From the NCBI GenBank assembly GCA_963708625.1, contig CAVPSV010000004.1, forward strand, positions 434,001-498,000: a stretch of 64,000 bases of DNA, given 5' to 3'. This DNA comes from DASXIF01 sp036498145 (GTDB lineage Bacteria > Actinomycetota > Actinomycetes > Mycobacteriales > Jatrophihabitantaceae). Below, one piece after another: positions 43,557 through 52,546 of the stretch. Both the position numbers and the translations under genes were made by a program. The stretch's first letter is position 1. The number at the start of each line of letters is the position of its first letter. Under the pieces are notes generated by a model that saw nothing but the letters and a program-made list of their open reading frames with translations, searched no databases and was not told where the DNA came from.

Positions 43557-44630
43557 TCAGACGTTGAAGCGGAACTCGACGACGTCGCCGTCGGCCATCA
43601 CGTAGTCCTTGCCCTCGATGCGCACCTTGCCGCGCGCGCGTGCCTCAGCCATCGACCCCGCGTCCACCAGATCGTCGTAGGAGACGATCTCCGCCTTGAT
43701 GAAGCCGCGTTCGAAGTCGGTGTGGATCACCCCGGCGGCCTGGGGTGCGGTGGCACCCTTGCGGATCGTCCACGCCCGCGACTCCTTCGGACCTGCGGTG
43801 AGGAACGTCTGCAACCCGAGGGTGTGGAACCCGATCCGGGCGAGCTGGTCCAGGCCGGACTCGTGCTGGCCCATCGACTGCAGCAGCTCCAATGCCTCCT
43901 CGGGCGAGAGCTCGATCAGCTCGGCCTCGGTCTTCGCGTCCAGGAACACCGCATCGGCGGGCGCGACCAGCGCGCGAAGCTCGGCGATGAGGTCGGCATT
44001 GCCTAACTCGGCCGGGTCGACGTTGAAGGCATAGAGGAACGGCTTGGCCGTCATCAGCTGAAGCTCACGCAGCGGCTCGCGCTCGATCCCGGCGGCGAAG
44101 ATCGTCTGACCGGACTCCAGCACCGCCTGGGCGGCTTCGGTCGCGGCCAACGTCTGCGCCTTGTCCTTGTGCAGGCGTGCTTCCTTCTGCAACCGCGGTA
44201 GGGCGCGCTCGATGGTCTGCAGGTCGGCCAGCAAGAGCTCGGTGTTGACCGTCTCGATGTCCTCGCGCGGGCTCACCTTGCCGTCGACGTGCACCACGTC
44301 GGGGTCGGTGAACACCCGCACCACCTGGCAGATCGCGTCCGCCTCCCGGATGTTCGCCAGGAATTTGTTGCCCAGCCCGGCACCCTCGCTGGCGCCCTTC
44401 ACGATGCCGGCGATGTCGACGAAGGACACCGTCGCCGGCACCACCTTGGCCGAGGAGAACAGCTGGGCCAGCACACCCAGCCGGGCATCGGGCACGCCCA
44501 CCACGCCGATGTTCGGGTCGATGGTGGCGAAAGGGTAGTTCGCGGCCAACACGTCGTTTCGCGTCAGCGCGTTGAACAAGGTCGATTTGCCGACGTTCGG
44601 CAGCCCGACGATTCCGATGGTGAGGCTCAC
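43557..44630 (-). CDS. ychF: ribosome-binding ATPase YchF
   Basis: A 357-residue Obg-family P-loop protein with ATPase preference. G1 is GLPNVGKST, G3 DIAG, and the G4 position is the altered NVDPAE typical of YchF. A coiled-coil part (residues 130-200) and a C-terminal TGS domain (ESRAWTIRKGATAPQAAGVIH, given in part) are present. The GTG at 44630 starts the family-typical SLTIGIVGLPN. The frame is intact. It is divergent from rmuC by 60 bases. Confidence 0.95.
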   Translation of the reverse strand: MSLTIGIVGLPNVGKSTLFNALTRNDVLAANYPFATIDPNIGVVGVPDARLGVLAQLFSSAKVVPATVSFVDIAGIVKGASEGAGLGNKFLANIREADAICQVVRVFTDPDVVHVDGKVSPREDIETVNTELLLADLQTIERALPRLQKEARLHKDKAQTLAATEAAQAVLESGQTIFAAGIEREPLRELQLMTAKPFLYAFNVDPAELGNADLIAELRALVAPADAVFLDAKTEAELIELSPEEALELLQSMGQHESGLDQLARIGFHTLGLQTFLTAGPKESRAWTIRKGATAPQAAGVIHTDFERGFIKAEIVSYDDLVDAGSMAEARARGKVRIEGKDYVMADGDVVEFRFNV

Positions 44631-44690
44631 GGAGGGCCAGTCTACGAAGGCGGCGCGAAACTGTCGGACCCCGCGGCGAGGATCGCAACC

Positions 44691-45909
44691 ATGAACGGTT
44701 CCACGCTCGCCACACTGGTCACCGTGCTCATCGCGCTCGGCTGCGGTCTGATCATCGGATCGCTGCTGGCCGCGCGACGCGCGGACGAGCCGGCTACGCC
44801 GCAGCCATGCGGAAGTCGCGGCACTGCGCCACGCGCTGGAGTCACAACGTTCGGCGACCCAGCATCGCGACGAATTGCTCCTGCAGCACGGCGATCTGGT
44901 CGACCTGCTCGGTCCGCTGCGCGACTCGCTCAGCGCGGTCACCACCCAGCTCGGTGCGGTCGAACGCGGTCGGGTTGAGTCGGATGTCGCGTTGCGCGAG
45001 CAGGTGGTGGCGATGGGCCGCGCCTCGGAACATCTGCACCGGCAGACCGGACAGCTGCTCACCGCGCTGCGGGCGCCGCATGTGCGCGGACGGTGGGGGG
45101 AGATGCAGCTGGAGCGGGTGGTCGAGGCGGCCGGCATGACCGAACACGTCGACTACGACACACAGGTGAGTTCGGCGGGCGAGGACGGCATGGTCCGTCC
45201 GGACATGGTGGTCCGCCTGGCCGGCGGCAAGAATGTCGTCGTCGACGCGAAGGTCGCCTGCCACGCCTACCTCGACGCACTCGAGGCGACGGACGAGGCC
45301 ACCCGCAACAACCGTTTCAAGGCTCACGCCCGGCAGCTGCGCACGCACATCGACGCGCTGGCGGCCAAGGGCTACTGGGAACGGTTCAGCCCCACACCTG
45401 AGTTCGTGGTCTGCTTCGTGCCGGCCGACGCGTTCCTCGATGCCGCGTTGCGCGAGGATCCGTCACTGCTCGAACATGCCTTCACCCGGCATGTCGTATT
45501 GGCGACGCCGAGCACGCTCGTCGCCCTGCTCCGCACCGTGGGCTACGGCTGGCGGCAGGAGGCGCTGGCCGCGAACGCCCGCGAGATCCAGCAACTGGGC
45601 CGCGACCTCTACCGCCGCCTGGCCACCCTGGGCGGGCACTTCGACAAGCTCGGCCGCAGCCTCGGTACCGCCGTTGGCGCGTACAACGATGCCGTCGGGT
45701 CGATGGAACACATGGTCCTCAGCAAAGCCCGACAACTCGCCGAGTTGGGCATCGCCGACCCGGCGTCGGCGCCCAACCGCCCGGAACCGCTGGTCTCCGT
45801 GGCGCCGCGCCCACTCACCGCACCCGAGTTCACCGATCCAAAGGTCGTACCGCTTCCCGAGCGTGTCGGAATACGCGGGGATCAGCCATCACCCAGCTAT
45901 CCCGGGTAG
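44691..45909 (+). CDS. rmuC: DNA recombination protein RmuC, one frameshift
   Basis: RmuC is a membrane-anchored coiled-coil protein with a nuclease-like domain that limits inversions at repeats. The N-terminus (STLATLVTVLIALGCGLIIG) is the membrane anchor, starting at ATG 44691. Near 44805 the frame shifts by one base; the rest (DLVDLLGPLRDSLSAV; GRWGEMQLERVVEAAGM; VDAKVACHAYLDA; FVPADAFLDAAL) is in another frame and intact to 45909. The corrected protein of about 406 residues fits the family. Confidence 0.85.
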
Positions 45910-45942
45910 CGTCATAGGGCATAGGAGCCGCTCGGCGCCTGG

Positions 45943-45974
45943 TAGCTGGTCGTCTGAATAGCTGGTCGTCTGAA
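45943..45974. repeat. 16-bp perfect tandem duplication
   Basis: TAGCTGGTCGTCTGAA occurs twice in direct contact in the 177-base gap between rmuC and the DUF6542 gene. No protein is encoded there. It could be a duplicated regulatory site or simple slippage. Confidence 0.8.
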
Positions 45975-46086
45975 CCGGCCGTCGATGCCTCAGGGGCTCG
46001 CGGCAGGTATCTCGGTTGGCACAGGTCCGATGACTACCCTCCTCGCGCCGGCCCGGCGGGCCGACCAGATACGAGAGGGAGTGACC

Positions 46087-46680
46087 GTGGCGAACTCTGC
46101 ACGCTACGGTTCGCGGCGTCCCGCCCCCGCTCCGCAGGCTCCCTATGGTTCCTATCCGGCCGGCCAACTGCCAGGTGGCGCCGGCCAGTACTCCGACTGG
46201 AGCACGCCGACGGCCGTCCGGACCGACGCGGCCGCCCCCGCCGCTCGCCCGGCAGAGCCCGCGCAGACGTTCCGGGACCGCCATCCGCACATCCCCCGCG
46301 CCGAGCAGCTGTCCGAGCGCGGGCTGCCATGGTGGGGCGCGCTGCTGGTACTGCTCGCCATCGCCGGCGTAGGCGGAATCCTCGACACAGTCAGCGGCGG
46401 CCAGGCCCGCGGCGGATTCAACTGGGGCATCGTCATCGCCTCCGTCGTGGCGATCGTCATCGTGCGCCGCTCGGGCATGTTCCCGATCGTGATCGCGCCA
46501 CCGATCGTCTACTCACTCGGCTCCGGCGGCATGCTCTACATCCGCTCGGGCGGATTACACGACAAGCGCGTGCTGTTCGACGGCGCTGCGAACTGGCTGG
46601 TCTACGGATTCCCTGCCATCGCCATCGCCAGCGCATGCGTGCTGATCATCGCCGGCATCCGGCTCATCGCCCGGCGGTAG
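46087..46680 (+). CDS. DUF6542-type membrane protein
   Basis: About 197 residues: a Pro/Ala/Gly-rich cytoplasmic region (1-75), then four hydrophobic segments from WWGALLVLLAIAGVGGILD to FPAIAIASACVLIIAGI. The family is actinobacterial and of unknown function, and often lies near ispH, as here. The GTG at 46087 follows GAGGGAG; GTG 46081 is an alternative. The 3' end faces the convergent ispH with 6 bases between. Confidence 0.7.
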   Translation: MANSARYGSRRPAPAPQAPYGSYPAGQLPGGAGQYSDWSTPTAVRTDAAAPAARPAEPAQTFRDRHPHIPRAEQLSERGLPWWGALLVLLAIAGVGGILDTVSGGQARGGFNWGIVIASVVAIVIVRRSGMFPIVIAPPIVYSLGSGGMLYIRSGGLHDKRVLFDGAANWLVYGFPAIAIASACVLIIAGIRLIARR

Positions 46681-46686
46681 CCGCAG

Positions 46687-47667
46687 TCACTGCACGCTGC
46701 GATCGCTCGCGTGCAACTCCCGGCGCAACTCCCGCGGCAACGCGAAACTGAGCCGTTCTTCGGTGTGGGTCACTTCCTCGACGTCGGCATAGCCACGCGC
46801 CGCGAGCCATTCGAGCACTTCGGTGACCAGAATCTCCGGCGTCGAGGCACCCGAGGACACCCCGACCGTGCCCACCCCGTCCAGCCACGCCGGATCGATC
46901 TGCGCAGCGTTGTCGACCAGATGCGCCGCCGGCGTGCCGGACGCCAGCGCGACCTCGACCATCCGTACTGAGTTCGACGAATTCGACGAGCCGACCACCA
47001 GCAACAACTCGACCTGCGCCGCGATCGCCTTCAATGCCGCCTGGCGGTTCTGGGTGGCGTAGCAGATGTCGTCCGACGGTGGCGAGTTCAGCAACGGGAA
47101 CCGCTGGCGCAGGGCATCGACCGTCTCCAGCGTCTCGTCCACCGACAGCGTCGTCTGCGACAGCCACACGACCCGTTCCGGATCGCGCACCGTCACGTTC
47201 GCCACGTCCTCGGGGCCGTCGACCACGGTGATGCGCTCCGGTGCCTCCCCGCGAGTGCCCACCACCTCTTCGTGGACTTCGTGACCGATGAGCAGGATGT
47301 CGTAGTCCTCGTCGGCGAACCGCCGAGCCTCCTGATGCACCTTGGTCACCAGTGGGCAGGTGGCGTCGATCGTGCGCAGCCCGCGCTGCGCCGCCGAGCT
47401 GTGCACCTCCGGCGCGACGCCGTGCGCGGAGAACACCACGATGCTGCCCTCGGGCACCTCGTCGTTCTCCTCCACGAAGATCGCGCCACGCGCTTCCAGG
47501 GCGCGCACGACGTGCAGGTTGTGCACGATCTGCTTGCGGACATAAATCGGCGCACCGTAGTGGGACAGCGCATGCTCGACCGTCTGGACAGCCCGGTCGA
47601 CGCCGGCGCAATACCCGCGCGGCTTGACGAGCAGCACCTTCCCCACCGGCTTCTCCACGCTTGTCAT
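46687..47667 (-). CDS. ispH: 4-hydroxy-3-methylbut-2-enyl diphosphate reductase
   Basis: IspH (LytB) is the last enzyme of the non-mevalonate isoprenoid pathway. The three cluster-binding cysteines are in PRGYCAGVDRAV, DATCPLVTKVH and DICYATQNRQ; GHEVHEEVVGT and SSNSSNSVRMVEVA are substrate-site motifs. At 326 residues it is full length. The ATG at 47667 is the family start. It is divergent from the lipid-droplet protein gene by 36 bases, the same arrangement as in mycobacteria. Confidence 0.95.
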   Translation of the reverse strand: MTSVEKPVGKVLLVKPRGYCAGVDRAVQTVEHALSHYGAPIYVRKQIVHNLHVVRALEARGAIFVEENDEVPEGSIVVFSAHGVAPEVHSSAAQRGLRTIDATCPLVTKVHQEARRFADEDYDILLIGHEVHEEVVGTRGEAPERITVVDGPEDVANVTVRDPERVVWLSQTTLSVDETLETVDALRQRFPLLNSPPSDDICYATQNRQAALKAIAAQVELLLVVGSSNSSNSVRMVEVALASGTPAAHLVDNAAQIDPAWLDGVGTVGVSSGASTPEILVTEVLEWLAARGYADVEEVTHTEERLSFALPRELRRELHASDRSVQ

Positions 47668-47703
47668 CCTACGGACGGACCCCGGGCGTGGCAGGCTGGT
47701 GTC

Positions 47704-48120
47704 ATGCCACAGCTCCCCACGCCGTTCCGGGCCGTGCTCGGCTTGGTCGCGACCGCGATGGATGAGGCCAAGAACCTGCCCGACAAGGCGATTGAGCTGC
47801 CCATGCTGGCCGTCAGCACGGCTCTGCAAATGTCACTGCGCGCGCAACAGCGCTACGCGTCCCTCGCGGCTCGCGGTGACGAACTTCTCAATCGCCGCGA
47901 GGCGACCGACGAGCCACCGGAGTGGGCGGTCTTCGACGAGCCGGTGACGCTGGACCGACTCGTCCACGCTGAGAGCGATGACGGCACCGCGCGCAGTGCG
48001 GGCACGTCGTCGGCGGCCAGATCGCCGCGCAAACCGCGAGCAACACGCTCCGCCGCGAAGACCGTGCGGCGCCCTCGTAACGGCAAGCCGTCGCCGTTCG
48101 ACGCGATCGGCGACGACTGA
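47704..48120 (+). CDS. lipid droplet-associated protein (Rv1109c-like)
   Basis: A 138-residue protein matching the small protein encoded between ispH and xseA in mycobacteria and relatives and labelled lipid droplet-associated. The amphipathic N-terminal half (TPFRAVLGLVATAMDEAKNL; KAIELPMLAVSTALQMSLRA) would bind a lipid surface. The C-terminal 50 residues are basic and disordered. Function is inferred from the family and the conserved position. Confidence 0.7.
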   Translation: MPQLPTPFRAVLGLVATAMDEAKNLPDKAIELPMLAVSTALQMSLRAQQRYASLAARGDELLNRREATDEPPEWAVFDEPVTLDRLVHAESDDGTARSAGTSSAARSPRKPRATRSAAKTVRRPRNGKPSPFDAIGDD

Positions 48121-48167
48121 GCACCCCAACGACACCCCCGAACGAGAACCTGACGCAGCAGCGCTAG

Positions 48168-49376
48168 ATGGCACGCCTGGAGACGTCCGCGCAGCAGCCG
48201 ATCCCTGTGCGGGTGGTCGCACAGAAGATCGGCGAGTGGATCGCCCGCCTCGGCGAGATCTGGGTGGACGGGCAGATCGCCCAGTTGACCCGTCGGCCAG
48301 GCGCCGCGACGCAGTTCCTGACCTTGCGCGACCCGGATGCGAACATCTCGCTGACCGTGACCTGCTCCCGCGCCGTGCTCGGGGACGAGATCGCCGAAGG
48401 TTCCCGGGTGGTGGTGCGCGCCCGGCCGGATTTCTGGCTCGAGCGCGGCACGCTGAGCCTGCGCGCGATCGAGATCAGGCAGGTGGGTCTCGGTGAGTTG
48501 CTGGCGCGGCTGGAAGCGCTCAAGAAGATGCTGGCAGCCGAGGGGCTCTTCGCGGCGGCCCGAAAACGCGCGCTGCCGTTCCTGCCGCGGCAGATCGGGC
48601 TGATCACCGGGCGCGCCAGCGCAGCCGAACGCGATGTCATCTCCAACGCTCGTCGCCGCCTGCCCGGCATCGCGTTCCGGGTCGAGAACGTGGCGACGCA
48701 GGGACCGTCCGCGGTCAACGAAGTGATCGCCGCGCTCGAACTCCTCGACGCCGACCCGGCCGTCGACGTGATCGTGATCGCGCGCGGCGGCGGCAGCGTC
48801 GAGGATCTGCTGCCGTTCAGCAACGAGAGCCTGATCCGGGCGGTGTCCGCAGCACGCACCGCGGTGGTCAGCGCGATCGGCCACGAAACCGACAGCCCGC
48901 TGCTCGATCTCGTCGCCGACCTGGCCGCATCCACGCCCACCGACGCCGGCAAGCGGATCGTGCCCGACCTTGCCGAGGAACTCGCCGAGATCGCCGCGTT
49001 GCGCCGCCGCGCCCGATCGTCGGTACAGCGCCGGCTCGGCGCCGAGGCTGAGCTGATGGCCGGCCTGCCGGCGCGGTTGCGCCGAACAGTGCGGCACCGG
49101 GTGAGTTCGGAGCGAGCGGAAGCGGGCGGGCAGCGCGATCGGGCTCGGCGCCGGCTGGCCGCGCTGCTCGAGGCCGCTGCGTCCGACCTCGGTCATTTGC
49201 GGGCGCGGGTAGCGACGCTGTCACCGCAGGCAACGCTGGACCGCGGTTACGCAGTGGTGCGCCGAGAAGACGGTGCGGTGGTTCGCGCGCCGGTCGAGGC
49301 GATCGGCCCGCTGCGGGTTCGCGTGGCCGGCGGCGAGTTCCGCGCCCACCCTGATGCCGCGGCGCACGGTAGCTAG
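48168..49376 (+). CDS. xseA: exodeoxyribonuclease VII large subunit
   Basis: The large subunit of exonuclease VII, which degrades single-stranded DNA. The OB-fold domain (IARLGEIWVDGQIAQL; QFLTLRDPDANISLTVTCSR) is followed by the catalytic domain with IGLITGRASAAERDVI, VIVIARGGGSVEDLLPF and VVSAIGHETDSPLLD, and a coiled-coil tail. At 402 residues it is typical for actinobacteria. xseB starts 14 bases downstream. Confidence 0.94.
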   Translation: MARLETSAQQPIPVRVVAQKIGEWIARLGEIWVDGQIAQLTRRPGAATQFLTLRDPDANISLTVTCSRAVLGDEIAEGSRVVVRARPDFWLERGTLSLRAIEIRQVGLGELLARLEALKKMLAAEGLFAAARKRALPFLPRQIGLITGRASAAERDVISNARRRLPGIAFRVENVATQGPSAVNEVIAALELLDADPAVDVIVIARGGGSVEDLLPFSNESLIRAVSAARTAVVSAIGHETDSPLLDLVADLAASTPTDAGKRIVPDLAEELAEIAALRRRARSSVQRRLGAEAELMAGLPARLRRTVRHRVSSERAEAGGQRDRARRRLAALLEAAASDLGHLRARVATLSPQATLDRGYAVVRREDGAVVRAPVEAIGPLRVRVAGGEFRAHPDAAAHGS

Positions 49377-49390
49377 GCTGCCACCTGACG

Positions 49391-49633
49391 ATGACCGAGG
49401 AACCGAGTTATGAAGCGGCCCGTGCCGAGCTGCGCGAGGTCGTGGCCAGGCTCGAGTCGGGCGGGCAGAGCCTGGAGGAGTCGCTCGCGCTGTGGGAGCG
49501 CGGCGAAGTGCTCGCCGACATCTGCCAGCGCTGGCTGGACGACGCGGCCGCGCGCCTCGATGCGAAGATCGCCGAGCGGTCGCCGGCTGACACCGACGAG
49601 ACCGACGCCGAAGAAACCACCCCGGACGGTTGA
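49391..49633 (+). CDS. xseB: exodeoxyribonuclease VII small subunit
   Basis: An 80-residue small subunit: SYEAARAELREVVARLESGG, then SLEESLALWERGEVLADICQ, the two-helix core that binds XseA. The C-terminal 18 residues are acidic. It follows xseA by 14 bases in the usual operon. Confidence 0.93.
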   Translation: MTEEPSYEAARAELREVVARLESGGQSLEESLALWERGEVLADICQRWLDDAAARLDAKIAERSPADTDETDAEETTPDG

Positions 49634-49669
49634 TCACTGTAGGCGGACGGTCATCAGCCGAGCCGTGAG

Positions 49670-50044
49670 TCAGTCGGGACGGTCGAGCTGCGCGGCGAGT
49701 CGCTTGGGAGCCACCAGGCAGTACGCGTCGGTGACGATCTCTGCGATTTCGCCCCACTCGGGTTCGCGGTCGATGCGCACGCCGATCCAGCCGCGGTGAC
49801 CGACGTAGGGCGGTCGGAAGAACTGTTCGGGGCTCGCGGCGATCAATTCCTGTTGCACGCCGGGCGGGGCCGGGCACCAGAACGCGAGGTGCTCCGCGCC
49901 ATGGTGGTGGTCGTCCACCGAGACGAACTGCTTCTTGTCGCGGACGAAGAAGGACGGCTCGCCGTGGCTGGACCGTTCGGTCGTCTCCGGTAACCCGAGG
50001 CAGATGGTGCGCAGGCGAGCGACCGGATCGGGGCGACGCGGCAT
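49670..50044 (-). CDS. MmcQ/YjbR family protein
   Basis: A 124-residue YjbR-fold protein: LPETTERSSHGEPSFFVRDKK, VDDHHHGAEHLAFWCPAPPG (given in part), and RGWIGVRIDREPEWGEIAEIV. The WIGVRID motif is the family signature. The fold may bind nucleic acid, but the role is unknown. ATG 50044 is the family start. It converges with xseB, 36 bases apart. Confidence 0.85.
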   Translation of the reverse strand: MPRRPDPVARLRTICLGLPETTERSSHGEPSFFVRDKKQFVSVDDHHHGAEHLAFWCPAPPGVQQELIAASPEQFFRPPYVGHRGWIGVRIDREPEWGEIAEIVTDAYCLVAPKRLAAQLDRPD

Positions 50045-50179
50045 GGCCTCACTGTGGCACAGCGCCGAACAGCGCTCGCTGCGAACGACGCGTGGGGAGG
50101 GTTGTGATCGCGGGCGTGACCCAACCCTCCGCACGCGCGCCGAGCCGGTCCCTTCCACCTGAACCCGAGCCGGCCCGGC

Positions 50180-50216
50180 CTGGGAGTGGCTCCACGCGCA
50201 GCAGAGCCACTCCCAG
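50180..50216 (-). terminator. terminator hairpin after the first S53 peptidase gene
   Basis: A perfect 13-base stem (CTGGGAGTGGCTC with its complement) and an 11-base loop begin 12 bases after the stop of the minus-strand peptidase gene. No long T tract. Confidence 0.7.
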
Positions 50217-50228
50217 TTGCTTCGAGGA

Positions 50229-52214
50229 TCAGGCGGCGGTGAGTGCCGTGTCGTCGAGGACGAAGGACGTCTGCAGTGAGGAATCCTCCGAGCCCGAGAA
50301 CGACACGCTCACCGTCTGCCCCGCATAGGAGCCGACGTTGAAGCTGCTCAGCGTGTAACCGGTCGCCGCGTTGAGGTTGGAGTACGTCGCCAACGTCGTG
50401 GTGCCGATCTTCACGGTGAGCTTGTCGTACGCGGTGGTCCGCGTCGTCTCCGCGGTGTCGACGTGCAGGTAGAACGACAGCGTCGAGTTGGTGCAACCGG
50501 CCGGGATGGTCACCGACTGGCTGACCGTGTCGGTGTGCGTCCGGCCGTAGCCGTCGAGCCACGCGTCCCAGGTGCCGCTGTGCGCCGGTTCACCGGAGGA
50601 GCCGTTCTGCCCGATCACGCCGCTGCTGGCCGACCACACGGTGTTGCCCGACTCGAAGCCGGGGTTGCCGAGCTTCTGTCCACTCGCGCAGCCACCGCCA
50701 CCTGCCGGGTTGACGGTGAAGGTGAACGAGGCATTGCCGGACGAGGTGCCGGATGTCGCGGTGACCGTCACCGAGTAGCTGCCCGCGTTGCTCGGCGTGC
50801 CGGACACGGTGCCCGAAGTCGACCCGATGGACAGCCCCGGCGGCAGGCCGGTGGCCGACCAGGAGTAGGACCCGGTACCGCCCGATGCGCTGAGCGTGAA
50901 GCTGGTGATCGCGGTGCCGACGGTGCCGGTCTTGTCGCCCGGGTTGGTGACGGTGACACCGCTGGTGCCGCCGCCGGAGGTGAATGCGGCGGTGCCATTC
51001 GGGGTGCCGAGGCCGGTCGGGCCGTCCCAGCCGGCGCCGGCGGTGCAGATCGGCGCGCCACAGGTGCCGTTGCTGCCCGAGGTGACGTCGTTGAGGTTGG
51101 CGGTGTGGCTGTACGGGTACGCGTTCGGGTAGTCCGAGCTGCCGGGTACGCCGGCCAGCGCGTAGACGGATGCGACGATCGGCGAGGCGGCGCTGGTGCC
51201 GCCGTACACCGCCCAGCCGCTGCCGCCGTAGGTCTGGTAGACGGCGACGCCGGTGGCGGGGTCGGCCACCGCGGAGACGTCGGCCTCGGCGCGCTTGCTG
51301 CAACTGGTGCTGACGCCGCTTTGGAAGGACGGCTTGGCGATGTAGGCCGAGCAGCCGGAGCCGGTGCCCTCGGTGTAGCTGGTGGTGTTCCAGACGGTCT
51401 CGTTCCAGCCGCGGGAGTTGGCGGCGCGGACCAGGGAGGTGCCGCCGACCGCGGTGACGTGCGCGCCGGTGGCCGGGTAGGAGCCGTGGTCGTAGTCGCT
51501 GTCGCCGGCGCTGGCGGTGATGGCGACGCCCGGGTGGTTGAAGTAGGAGCTGTCGGAGCTGGTGACGGTGGAGTCTTCGGGTCCGCCGTAGCTGTTGGAG
51601 ACGAACTTGGCGCCGAGGTTGACCGCGGTGTTCACCGCGGTGCCGAGGTTGGCCATGGATGCGCTGCTCGCCTCGACCAGCAGGATGTGGCAGTTCGGGC
51701 AGATCGCGGACACCATGTCGATGTCGAGGGAGATCTCACCGGCCCAGCCGCTGTTGGACGTGGGCAGCGGCGAGGTGGCGCCGTTCTGGTTCACCTGCTT
51801 GAAGCAGCCGTTCGCGGTGGTGCAGGCGGGCAGTCCGTATTGGCTGCGATAGGCGCCGAGGTCGGACTCCGCGTTCGGGTCGTTGTAGGCGTCGATGATG
51901 GCAACGGTTTCCGATGCGCTGCCGGTTGCGCTGAGCTCATAGGCGCTGCGCAGGTCGGCGGGTCCGTAGCCGGAGGGTGTCGCGGCAGGGTTGACGGCGG
52001 CAGTGGTCAGCGCCGGGGGTTCGGTGACGTCGGTGCGGCGCAGCGCGAAGCAGCTGGCCGTCGTCGGCTGGGTGGATTGGGTGCAGACGCGGACCGCGTT
52101 GTGTGCGCCGACCGATGTTGCCTGGGCCGGGGTTGCCACGGCTAGGGTTGCCAGCGCGGCGACCGCGGCGGCGGTGCCGATGAAGACGGTTAGTCCTCTG
52201 TGAATGAGCGCCAC
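50229..52214 (-). CDS. secreted S53 (sedolisin) peptidase with Ig-like and C-terminal beta domains
   Basis: A 661-residue secreted serine-carboxyl peptidase. A signal peptide (residues 1-32) is followed by only about 60 residues before the catalytic domain, so the usual pro-kumamolisin domain is missing. Glu 160 and Asp 164 lie in GEISLDIDMVSA, the oxyanion region in FVSNSYGGPED, Ser 341 in YGGTSAASPIV, and calcium-site residues in GAGWDGPTGLGTPNG. A putative Ig domain (GLPPGLSIGSTSGTVSGTPS) and a C-terminal beta-sandwich follow. The GTG at 52214 follows GAGGAGGG. It is divergent from the second peptidase. Confidence 0.9.
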   Translation of the reverse strand: MALIHRGLTVFIGTAAAVAALATLAVATPAQATSVGAHNAVRVCTQSTQPTTASCFALRRTDVTEPPALTTAAVNPAATPSGYGPADLRSAYELSATGSASETVAIIDAYNDPNAESDLGAYRSQYGLPACTTANGCFKQVNQNGATSPLPTSNSGWAGEISLDIDMVSAICPNCHILLVEASSASMANLGTAVNTAVNLGAKFVSNSYGGPEDSTVTSSDSSYFNHPGVAITASAGDSDYDHGSYPATGAHVTAVGGTSLVRAANSRGWNETVWNTTSYTEGTGSGCSAYIAKPSFQSGVSTSCSKRAEADVSAVADPATGVAVYQTYGGSGWAVYGGTSAASPIVASVYALAGVPGSSDYPNAYPYSHTANLNDVTSGSNGTCGAPICTAGAGWDGPTGLGTPNGTAAFTSGGGTSGVTVTNPGDKTGTVGTAITSFTLSASGGTGSYSWSATGLPPGLSIGSTSGTVSGTPSNAGSYSVTVTATSGTSSGNASFTFTVNPAGGGGCASGQKLGNPGFESGNTVWSASSGVIGQNGSSGEPAHSGTWDAWLDGYGRTHTDTVSQSVTIPAGCTNSTLSFYLHVDTAETTRTTAYDKLTVKIGTTTLATYSNLNAATGYTLSSFNVGSYAGQTVSVSFSGSEDSSLQTSFVLDDTALTAA

Positions 52215-52546
52215 GAATTCCCTCCTCGGGGGGTTGAAAGGTGAGGGCACCGTAGAGCCCTGGCGCTCGCCGTGGAATTTCCGAGAATTGGCAGCTTGTA
52301 CCGAAGAAGAACCTGCCATTTGATCCCTTGGCGCAGGTCCTGTTCGTTTTTGGCATCAAAACGCCGGAGCTGACCGCCGATTTCTGTTCGCACGGTCACC
52401 CCAATCGACTGCAACAAGCTGCCATGCAACAAGGAGACAGCAACTCGGCAGGCCGGTACCCGCGCGCCGCCCTATTCTTCGGTGGCCATCGGCGCCCATA
52501 AGGCACGGCGTTGTGAGTCGGACCGGGCCATCGCGGAGGATCTGCC
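52215..52546. other. intergenic region between divergent S53 peptidase genes
   Basis: This 332-base gap has no gene I can support. It is richer in A and T than the flanks, with runs such as GTTTTTGG near 52350, and should hold the promoters for both peptidase directions. No clear operator is seen. Confidence 0.5.

Noticed and set aside
50463..52145. 560-codon plus-strand frame across the first S53 peptidase
   Set aside because: It is a Gly/Val/Arg-rich shadow of the S53 gene, which has catalytic motifs, signal peptide, ribosome binding site and terminator.
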